A stretch of DNA of 64,000 bases, taken from Undaria pinnatifida (Eukaryota > Sar > Phaeophyceae > Laminariales > Alariaceae). The stretch lies in the NCBI GenBank assembly GCA_012845835.1, contig JABAKD010000028.1:8745632-8809631 (forward strand), in the 5' to 3' direction. Each line of letters begins with the position of its first letter. Position 1 is the first letter of the stretch. The notes under the pieces were generated by a model. That model worked only from the letters and a program-made list of their open reading frames with translations, ran no database searches and was not told the origin of the DNA. The translations under genes were made by a program, and so were the position numbers. This document shows, one piece after another, positions 56,346-64,000 of this stretch.

Positions 56346-56972
56346 AACCCAACCATCCAAGGACTGCTGGTCAGGCTATTCGAGCTACAGGTAGACCAAG
56401 GCTTCTGGCTTTCCCTGAGATGGGTACCAACGGCGGACAACCAATCGGCGGACGCAATCACTAGACCAGGAAGGGCCGAGATCATCCGCCTTCGCCCGGC
56501 GGTATTTCAGCGCTTACGAGAGTTTTTCAGGGAGTTTACCGTCGACCTTATGGCATCTTCCGAGAACGCCTAGGACAGCCCCACGACGGGGGCGGGCGAA
56601 AGGCGGCGGCTTTCGTTCTTTTCGCGGTACCACTGCAAAGGGTCGGGGGGGGTGGACTTCTTTGGCCAAACCGCGGCCGTCACGCCGGGAGAGAACACGC
56701 CGGCATTCGGATACTGCTTCCCGTCCCCGGTCATGGTGGGACATGTCGTGCAACACCTGGCCGAGTGGCGAGCACACATCGTGATCGTTGTCCCTGACGT
56801 GCGCAAGTACTGGTTCCCGCAGGTCAGCTGCGCGACGGTACGGACGCTCGCGCTGCCAATGGCAGGTAGTTTCGGATTCCCCCACCATCAGGATGGCGTG
56901 CGCGACTACGTATACGTGCGGCACGGCATGGGCGCGGTCGAGGTAGATTTCCGAAGCGGGAACAGAAGGTAA
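56345..56972 (+). pseudogene. DIRS-like RNase H and linker domain
   Basis: NPTIQGLLVRLFELQ and WVPTADNQSADAITRPGRAE are the RNase H end typical of DIRS elements, followed by FTVDLMASSENA. An in-frame TAG at 56571 interrupts. The same frame continues with FFSRYHCKGSGGVDFFGQ, AFGYCFPSPVMVGHVV and RDYVYVRHGMGAVEVDFR, a conserved region between RNase H and recombinase in these elements. The one stop could be a recent change (CAG to TAG is possible). Confidence 0.75.
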
Positions 56973-57351
56973 CGGAGCGAACCCCCTCCCACCCCCCGCC
57001 CCCCCTGCCCTTGCCCGCCTGCACTCCGTTTCCCCGCGCGTGCGTCGCCTCGCGGTCCCTTCCCTCCCGTATGCCCGGGTGGGTCGGCCTGGTATTAGCG
57101 ATACGCGGACGGAGCGTTGGACGCGCTCCCTTACGGGGCGACGCGGGCGGCCGATTCGATCCTACGAGTCCTCTGTACAGAGTGCCAGGCAATTAACCTA
57201 GGCTCATACATGTACTATCAGTCATACAGGCACCCCGCGTACAGAGGCCCCCCGGACCCCGAACAGCTGGAGCGCCCGTTAAAATCGTGGACAGTAAGCT
57301 ACAAGAGCGAGTAGCAGAGGTGGTGTTGGAGGCGCTGGTAGGGAAGGCCAG

Positions 57352-58241
57352 CTAACAGCAGAAGTGCCGGGTAGCGGAAAATTTTGACGCGTTTCTTCGG
57401 GCGCGGACTTCGAACGAAAGGGGCTGTATGACCGCTACCGACATAGACGTTTTCGAGTGGTTGTGTTGGCTAGACTCGCACGGGAACGGCACCAAAATGA
57501 TGCACGCCGTCACGTGTCCCGGGGTGGGTTTGGATAGCAGCGCACAGTGTAGACCGGGGTACAAGTGTAGGAAGCGGTACGCAGCAGCATCCCTAGACAA
57601 AGAGCAGATGTCGAAGTTGAAATATGCCATGATAAAACAGCTCGGCAAGCACAGTGACTGAGACCCCGTTGAGCAACGGGGAAATCCAGCAGCGAGCCCG
57701 CTCGTAAGGGGATACCTGGCCAACGCGCAGGAAAAGCAGCGGCGAGGCGGGGTGTCGGTGAAACAGGCGCCCCCGCTGGTTGCTAGTCAGTTGCGAAGGT
57801 TGGTCATAGACATGCGACGACGCGTAGCCACCTTGCCGACAGCGCCAGAACGATTCGCGATGGTTCGAGACGTGGCGATCTTTTGCGTGGCATTGCACAG
57901 CATGAAGCGCCGGTTCGAACTGTCGGTAGCGGTCGTGGCCCAAGTGATGCAGATGTCCAGGGGAAAGGGGTTCATTTTCAATTTCATCTTTGGGGAAAAC
58001 CTACAGGAACTCTACAGGAACCCTCCCAAGCGGTAATGGTGAGGAGGAACACCGACTGTCGCGAAATTGCGCGGTGACCGCTATGATCGAGTACCGATAA
58101 GCCGCAGCGTCTATGCAGTGGGCCCTAGCAGAGGGCTCAGGTCTTCTGTGCCCGAGCGTTCGAGAAAACGGAGAGAAAGGGAATCTAGCGTTGACACCAG
58201 CACAGATGACCGCGAACCTCCAGGCTCACCTGCGTGCAGCG
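57352..58241 (+). pseudogene. DIRS-like tyrosine recombinase, N-terminal and core parts
   Basis: A SAM-like N-terminal part reads DVFEWLCWLDSHGNG and MHAVTCPG. After a TGA near 57659 the same frame continues: SPLVRGYLANAQEKQRRGG, then VKQAPPLV and RDVAIFCVALHSMKRRFEL with FIFNFIFGENLQEL. After a TAA at 58036 a second frame carries SGLLCPSVRENGEKGN and LTPAQMTANLQAHLRAA up to the Copia insertion at 58241. The strand-exchange enzyme would act on element circles. It is dead from stops, a frameshift and the insertion. Confidence 0.8.
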
Positions 58242-58544
58242 TAATCGATATAGCTTGTCTCAACGAACAAAGTAGAAACAATGATGGTCACAAAGGATCA
58301 TCCGACGGGGTATTGTCGGATTACCCGACGGTGTATTGCGGAATATTATAGCATGGGAAGGACACGTAGAATAGTCCTGAAGGTCCATGTAGACTGTTCC
58401 TGGAACAAATCTAGGAACGCGTGGAAATATGATAATGTAGTACCTGTAGTATTTGGGGATTTGGGGGCTTGAGAATATTGTCTCGTGTGGAGCGAGATGG
58501 CTTCGCGCACTCGCCTCACTCCATCTCCTTCCCTCTTATCAACA
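58242..58544 (+). repeat. 5' LTR of the Copia element, missing its last part
   Basis: It aligns with 63452-63760 with about 21 mismatches and two short indels. The start reads TAATCG, where the 3' LTR has TGTTCG. The last 127 bases of the LTR (the counterpart of 63761-63887) and any primer-binding site are absent. The sequence passes directly to ATGCCTGGAAGTGAGCATG of the gag region, consistent with a deletion. Confidence 0.85.
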
Positions 58545-59875
58545 ATGCCTGGAAGTGAGCATGACCAAGAGGAGGCCGGCTCACAAGAAGAAGTGGTCTT
58601 GCTGAGATCATCGGTATTCCGACAAGATCGACTGGAGGAGTGGATGGCCAGCGACCGGGGCCGTGGAGAGACCCAGTCCAACCCTGGCAGGGAACGCCAA
58701 GATGGAGTCATAACCGGTGGGAACTTGCCAGCCCCTGGTGGTGTACACGTAGACGAGATCAGCCGTGACGAATTCGATGAGAGTTCAGGTGTAGTCTAAA
58801 TGTAGGCCCTCGTGAATTGAGTAGTATAAAGCAGGCAGTCCCCTAATTCAGTGGCAACCCTGAGGAATTCACCGTATGGAGTAAGCGGTTCGAAGCGTTC
58901 GTATCAATGAGTGGGTATTTGGGTTCTATGCTTACAGACATGGAGGTAGCTGTAGGTGACACAACAAAAGACACGCAATACTTTATTTCGCACAGTTTGA
59001 GTCGTCCACACATTAAGAATGCGCGGGTTGCATGAATATGTCTGACTGAGAGCATGACTGACACTGACCTATTAGACAGAGTGTTTGCCAGGCAATCGCC
59101 AAGCGTTGCTTGGAGAATGCTTCGGGATTAGTTTCTTCCGAAATCAGTTGCTACACAGGTCAAATGGTCGGACGCGTTTGATGCCGTACAAATAGAGAAG
59201 GGTGAGGAGCCCGTGAAATTCTTCAGTCGTGTAGACAAGATTGTTGGTACTCTTGCTTCGCTTGGTGTGCCGAAATCAGAAGAAGATGTGAACCGCAAAC
59301 TGGTAGAAGTACTTACAGCTGACTACGAGATTGAACAACGCACGCTCTTGTACCGCGATGAAATCACCCGAGCGGAGATAGAGAGCATTGTCAGACAGAG
59401 GCACCTGAGACTTCCCGTGTCGAAGGGAAAGAACGTGGGTCAGGCACTGTTTTCGAATGGTGCTGCCCGAGGTGGCCGCGGAGGTGGGCGTGGAGGTAGC
59501 CGTGGAGGTGGTCGCGGCTCCAACCGTAACAATGTTAGGTCGCGAAACAAGGGATCATCGAATGCTGATGCTAGCCAGGGTAGCGAAGGTAGCAGCAGCC
59601 CCCCCACCCCCAATCAGACCATCCCCCAATCAGAGTATGATAAGGTAAAGGGTACGTGTACCCGTTGCTTGGAACCCGGGCGCATGTGGTACCAGTGCAA
59701 GGCTCGTGTCACCCCGGCTTCGGAGAGGACGTTTGGCGAAGGTGCACAAGGACAGATATACAGCGGTGAGACTGTTTGCTGTCTTGCGAATGCTATGTTT
59801 AGCCGTAGTGATGACTCGTGTGCTGAGGAACGTAGTGAGAGTATGACGGAGAGCTTAGCTGAGAAATGGATAGCA
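58545..59875 (+). pseudogene. Copia Gag with altered zinc knuckle
   Basis: The frame from ATG 58545 ends near 58799. The gag core continues in another frame: EEFTVWSKRFEAFVSM, then GDTTKDTQYF, a TGA at 59033 and a TAG at 59129. It then runs open from about 59213 with DEITRAEIESIVRQRHLRL. A Gly/Arg-rich RGG stretch lies at 59480-59540. The zinc knuckle at 59657-59698 reads CTRCLEPGRMWYQC: its Cys residues are in place but the His is replaced by Arg. Confidence 0.85.
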
Positions 59876-61530
59876 GACAGTGGTGCTTCATTTCACATGA
59901 CTCATTCAGCTGACCTGTTGAGTGACGTACGACTGTGCGACGACAAGGTTAGGATCGGTGACAACCACCTGATCGACGTCGTGGGGTATGGCACGCTAAA
60001 TGTAGTCTCCGCCGGAGATCTAACTGTTAAACTGTTAGATGTGGCTTACACGCCGGACTTGGTGTTGAATTTGTTTTCGCTAATGGCCGAGCATAAGGAG
60101 GAAGTAGGATTCATGACCGAGGATGAGGGCTTGCGCATTTCTCTTTTCGATGGGCGGTTGAGATTCGAGAGGGATTGATTTAGTTACTCCAACCTCGCTT
60201 GCAGGATAGAGCCAGACAACGGCGATGTACCGTTTCCCCTATTGACCCCCGACCCGGCTGAGAACCCTTTGGAGACTGGTTGCGATTTTCCCCTAGCGTT
60301 TTCCGTGCTTGCCCCCGGTAGCGCTGCTTCTGCTAAGACTGCTGTAGATATCAACATCTTCCACTGCGTGCATGGCCACTCTAACGAACTACTGCTGAGA
60401 GAGATCGCAAAGGCACTTGGTGTAGAACTGTCAGGGACGCTAAGACCCTGTACTGGTTGTTCTATGGCGAAAGGTTACCGCAAACCAATTCCCAGCAGCA
60501 CTACGTCGCGCGCGGCAAAGAAGTTGGAACGGGTCTTTGTTGATCTAAGTGGCCCTAAGAGAACCCCTTCTCTGTTGGGTAAGAGGTATGTCATGCTAGT
60601 GAAGGATGGCTTCTCTCGCTACGCGTGGGTATTTTCTCTGAAGCACAAATCGGATGCAGCAGACGCGTTTAGGAAGTTTTTGGCTGATGTGCGCGCCGAC
60701 GGTGTCCCCTCGGAGGTTGAGATTGTAAGGTCTGACAACGGTGGGGAATTCTTTGGTGGGGAGTTTGGAGAAGTGTGCCAACAGTTTTGCATCAAGCAGG
60801 AATTTACCAACGCGGACAGCCCAAAGCAGAAAGGTGTTGTCGAGAGAGCGCTAGGCATCATTCAAAACGCAGCGCTTGCTGCGTGCATCCAGGCTCCTAT
60901 CATGTTCCCGCTCGTTCAACTACCGCCGACTGAATCCCTGTGGGCGGAAGCGGTGCACTGATCTTGTGACGCCTTGGATCTCACCGCAACCACTGCCAAC
61001 CCCGGCAACAAGTCTCCGCATGAGATGTGACATGGAGCTGCCGCACCTGCCTCGCCACACTCGTTCCTTCACCCAGCGTACTGCCGCTGGAACCGCCCGT
61101 CTAAGTCGTCACCCCGGGCCGAGAGCTGCTTTTACCTCGGGCCGGGCATCGATTACCCAAGCGACTCTTTGCAGATGCTCACGCGGGGGAACAAGGTGGT
61201 GGAGACTCGAGATGTGACCTGGGAGGCAACGCTTGATGGGGGAGCGGCACTATCCCAGCTGTCGGAGGTACCGGAACAGGGAGGGACGCAGGGGCTAGAA
61301 GATGCGCCAAAGCTGGGAGGGACAAAGGACTTTGTCTCCGCCCCGACGACTCCACTGCCGGTTTTGGGGAGGGGAATTCGTCACCAACTCCGTGCGGTGT
61401 CCCCGATGACGCAAGCGGTGTCTCCGATACCGCAAGCTGGCGACGAGTTTCGCGCCGAAGATGTGGAGCCGAATGATACATCAGCGGTCAGCAGCGAATT
61501 ATCTGACAGCGACTCTTCGTCTCAGGATTG
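59840..61530 (+). pseudogene. Copia protease and integrase
   Basis: The protease site KWIADSGASFHM has its catalytic Asp at 59876. After a TGA at 60176 the same frame enters the integrase. HCVHGH and CTGCSM form the zinc module. The catalytic triad is visible as D (60542, VFVDLSG), D (60734, SDNGGEF) and E (60842, GVVERALG). TGA codons at 60959 and 61028 fall where Trp is expected (AVH-stop-SCD, HEM-stop-HG). PAYCRWNRPSKSSP and TRDVTWE follow, then a Ser/Glu-rich linker with a TGA at 61529. Confidence 0.85.
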
Positions 61531-61609
61531 AAGCGACGCGTCAGCCTCTGACGATGAAGCTCCGACCCCCACGGCGGTCCGGACTGCTGCACGCCAACTT
61601 GGAGCGCAT

Positions 61610-63368
61610 ATGTCAGGACCAGGCGATGGTGAAGAGATTCGGGAGGGACGTACGAGAGCGCAGACTAGGGCGCTCAAACGGGAAGCGGTAGCAGGACTGA
61701 TCAGTGCGATCGGACCCTGTGAAGGAGGCCGTGTGTTCCAGGCGCTACTGGCGGCAAATGAAGCGGAGTGCGAGAAGACGAAGTTGCCGGATTGCCTTGT
61801 CAAAGAGGCGGAACCGGAACCAACGTCATACACCGCACCTCGTACGTCGAAGCGTTCGGACGTTTGGATGGACGCGATGAGATCAGAGTTTGATGGACTC
61901 GAAGCTGCTGGACGTTTGTGGAGGTTTCTGAACTTCCCGCGAGCAGCAATAACGTAGAGTCAAAGTGGCTCTTGAAGTGGAAGAGCGACGCGCACAGCAT
62001 GATTGATAGAGCTAAGGCACGGTTGGTAGCTAAGGGCTATAGCCAGGTGGAGGGAGTTGACTACTTCGAGACTTTTCCCCCCACTGCCTCGACCATGTCT
62101 AACAGCCTCATTTCAGCAATGGCGTGCAAGCTTGATTGGGACTTGAGACACTTGGACGTTGACCAGGCCTTTATTCAGGCAGAGTTGGATACCGAGATTT
62201 TCTTGAGACTTCCTCGCGGTTGTAGCGAGATGTCGGGTAAGGTAGTCCTACTCAACAAAGCCTTTTACGGGCTGAAGCAGAGTGGCCGCTCATGGTACAA
62301 GCTACTGTCGCCAACCTTAGTAGAGTGTGGCTTTGAGCAGTGCTTGGTAGACCCGTGCGTGTTTCGACTAATGTTGAATAACGCGGTTGCAGCGATGCTG
62401 GTGGTCCACGTGGACGACATCAAGATCGCAGCGACCGAGGAGGTGACTGATTCGGTAGTAGCTGATCTCTATAAGAGATTTCCTACAAAACAAATGGGCG
62501 AGGTTACGTGGTACATGGGTAGCGAGTACAGGAGGGATCGTGAGAAGGGAACCCCGGAGATTTCACAGACTCAGTTCATCCGAAACGTTGTCCGCCTTTC
62601 CGGTATCACTAAGACCAGCCCCATCCCCGCTTCACCGTCGTTGGACCTCAGGTACGTGAGTGATGAGGATCCTGTGGTGGACGCGAATTTCCGTGAAATT
62701 GTGGGGAGTTTGATGTGGATTGCGAACCAGACGAGACCTGACATCTCCAACGCAGTGTGAGCGTTTGCGCGGTTCTCGCACGATCCTAAGGTAGTACACG
62801 TGAAGGCTGCTAGGAAGGTTCTCGAGTACTTGAGCGCTACAGCCCACTTGGGCGTGACTTTCAAGAAAGAGAGTAAGTTGGGGGGTGTACAGTTGTAATA
62901 CGACCTAGAGACGTACGTAGACGCAGACTACGCCCACAAGCCGAAGACAGGCGTTCGGTATCTGGTGTAGCTGTTTGCTGCGGAGGAACGCTCGTATCCT
63001 GGTTTTCTAGGACGCAGAAATGCGTTACGCTCTTCACCACTGAGACCGAGTATGTAGCGATGGCCCACGGGGTGAAGGAGACCCTGTACGTGCGAGGAGT
63101 CTTGGTCTTCTTGATGCCTACTCTTGGATCGCCGAGCATTGGAGTGTTTGAAGACAACAAAGAGGCGATTGACTTGGCAAAAAACCCACTGAGTTCGTCA
63201 AACAGCAAGCACATCGATGTGAGGTACAACTTCCTGGGCGAGTTGGTGGAAAAAGGAGACTTATGCGTGAAGTACTTAAGGACGGAGGATCAACATGCGG
63301 ACATTCTCACCAAGGCGATTGCTCGGGAGAGTTTTGAGAAACACCGTGACTTTTTGTTAGGGACATGA
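61610..63368 (+). pseudogene. Copia reverse transcriptase and RNase H
   Basis: After a frameshift near 61910 the RT runs from SKWLLKWKSDAHSMIDRAKA through LDVDQAF (first Asp at 62161), AFYGLKQSGRSWYK and HVDDIKI (catalytic DD, 62407-62418) to GSLMWIANQTRPDISNAV, where a TGA (62758) stands for an expected Arg. RNase H follows with YVDADYAHKPK. A frameshift near 62965 leads to SVSGVAV and TEYVAMAHGVKE. The frame 63060-63368 supplies the end (EDNKEAIDLAKNP, HIDVRYNFL, EDQHADILTK). Confidence 0.9.
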
Positions 63369-63451
63369 ATTTTCCGTCGTAAATTGCTTTTTGGAGTTGC
63401 CAGCCAGTGTTGTTGGAGGCTTGTTATTAGTTGATCCAGCGCCAGGGAGGG

Positions 63452-63887
63452 TGTTCGATATAGCTTGTCTCAACGAACAAAGTAGGAACAACGATGGTCA
63501 CGGAGGATCGTCCGACGGGGAATTGTCGGATTACCCGACGGTGTATTGCGGAATATTATAGCATGGGAAGGACACGTACGTGGAATAGTCCTGAAGGTCC
63601 TTGTAGACTGTTTTCCTGGAACCAATCTAGGAACACGTGGAAATATGAGAATGTAGTACCCGTAGTATTTGGGAGTTTGGGGGCTTGAGAATATTGTCTC
63701 GTGTGGAGCGAGATGGCTCCGCCCACTCACTTCACTCCATCTCTTTCCCTCTTATCAGCATCCGGGACCAGCTAATAGAGGCATCTATATACCATCTCCT
63801 TCATACTGTGTGTTGCAGTGCAGCTCGCGGCCTGAAACTGGACAGCTGGGAGCAGATTATTGTTCGCATAACCGATTTGATCCTACA
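63452..63887 (+). repeat. 3' LTR of the Copia element, full length
   Basis: It starts TGTTCGATATAGC directly after the purine tract AGGGAGGG and ends GATTTGATCCTACA before the target duplication. The first 309 bases match the 5' LTR; the last 127 are unique because the 5' counterpart was deleted. Confidence 0.9.
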
Positions 63888-64000
63888 CAGCGGGTATGGA
63901 GGATAAGCGGTATACGTTGCACTCCTTCAGGGTAGGGGAGGCGGCTAGCCACCGCATGGGTGATACGGCCATGGACGTCCTCATGGAGTACGTCGGATGG
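63888..64000 (+). pseudogene. DIRS-like tyrosine recombinase, C-terminal part after the Copia insertion
   Basis: Past the target duplication the recombinase frame continues: AAGMEDKRYTLHSFRVGEAA, then SHRMGDTAMDVLMEYVGW. It joins in frame to LQAHLRAA before the insertion, as in the minus-strand copy (HLRAAG then KRYTL). The H-x-x-R box reads HSFR, intact here. The window ends before the catalytic Tyr. Confidence 0.85.

Larger units (their letters stand above)
56345..58241 (+). mobile_element. DIRS-like retroelement, 5'-truncated, interrupted by Copia
   Basis: The order RNase H-like domain, a further conserved domain, then tyrosine recombinase is that of DIRS elements, which integrate through a recombinase instead of a DDE integrase. 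Reverse transcriptase is missing upstream. The recombinase resumes at 63888 after the Copia insertion and runs off the window before its catalytic Tyr. Confidence 0.8.
58242..63887 (+). mobile_element. Copia retrotransposon, 5.6 kb, target duplication CAGCG
   Basis: The element begins at 58242 and ends TACA at 63887. CAGCG precedes it (58237-58241) and follows it (63888-63892). The 3' LTR is 63452-63887 (436 bp, TGTTCG to CCTACA). The 5' LTR keeps only its first 303 bases. A purine tract AGGGAGGG sits just before the 3' LTR. Domain order is gag, protease, integrase, RT, RNase H. Stops and frameshifts show it is dead. The two LTRs differ at roughly 20 of 300 aligned bases by eye, so it is not recent. 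Confidence 0.9.

Noticed and set aside
63452-63760. A 309 bp LTR boundary with no target duplication
   Set aside because: The recombinase frame and the CAGCG duplication place the real LTR end at 63887.

Overview
The window is nuclear DNA from a eukaryote, most likely a photosynthetic stramenopile and probably a brown alga. The grounds are inference: a spliced gene with large GT-AG introns, a protein of a type I associate with heterokont algae, a dense mix of decayed Copia, Gypsy, DIRS-like, Helitron and hAT-like elements, and many homopolymer and trinucleotide runs. There are no operons and no intact bacterial genes. Most long open frames are chance frames in repeat-rich DNA. Several start at GTG or TTG and cannot be taken as eukaryotic starts.

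The one well supported host gene is on the minus strand. It has four exons: 36560-36175, 21920-21659, 20248-20114 and 18106-17996. They join in phase to encode a TPR-like protein of about 297 residues. Its first intron, about 14.25 kb, holds G-rich minisatellites, two copies of an unnamed repeat family, a dead Helitron on the opposite strand, a foldback element and a hAT-like element full of GGGTC repeats. A single exon of a DUF4442 (hotdog-fold) protein lies at 45342-45489 on the plus strand.

Layout: 1-3235 has no gene except one repeat-family copy (1871-2296). 3236-6756 is a broken Copia gag-integrase segment without reverse transcriptase, followed by T-poor sequence to about 8470. 8475-9850 is a tandem duplication of roughly 0.67 kb. 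13865-17650 holds two halves of a Gypsy pol in opposite orientations. 17996-36560 is the TPR-like gene. 38860-39470 is a tyrosine-recombinase remnant on the minus strand. 41750-43020 is a satellite of about 215 bp units. 44126-44308 is a small TA-flanked MITE. 46551-46724 is a foldback element. 52340-56345 carries dispersed copies of two repeat modules. 56345 to the end is a DIRS-like element (RNase H then tyrosine recombinase) split by a 5.6 kb Copia element at 58242-63887. The Copia has a 5 bp target duplication (CAGCG), and the recombinase frame resumes exactly after it.

All the transposon proteins seen carry stops, frameshifts or lost key residues. The window therefore looks like an old transposon-rich stretch around and inside one very long host gene. 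Divergences, repeat periods and boundaries were judged by eye and are approximate.
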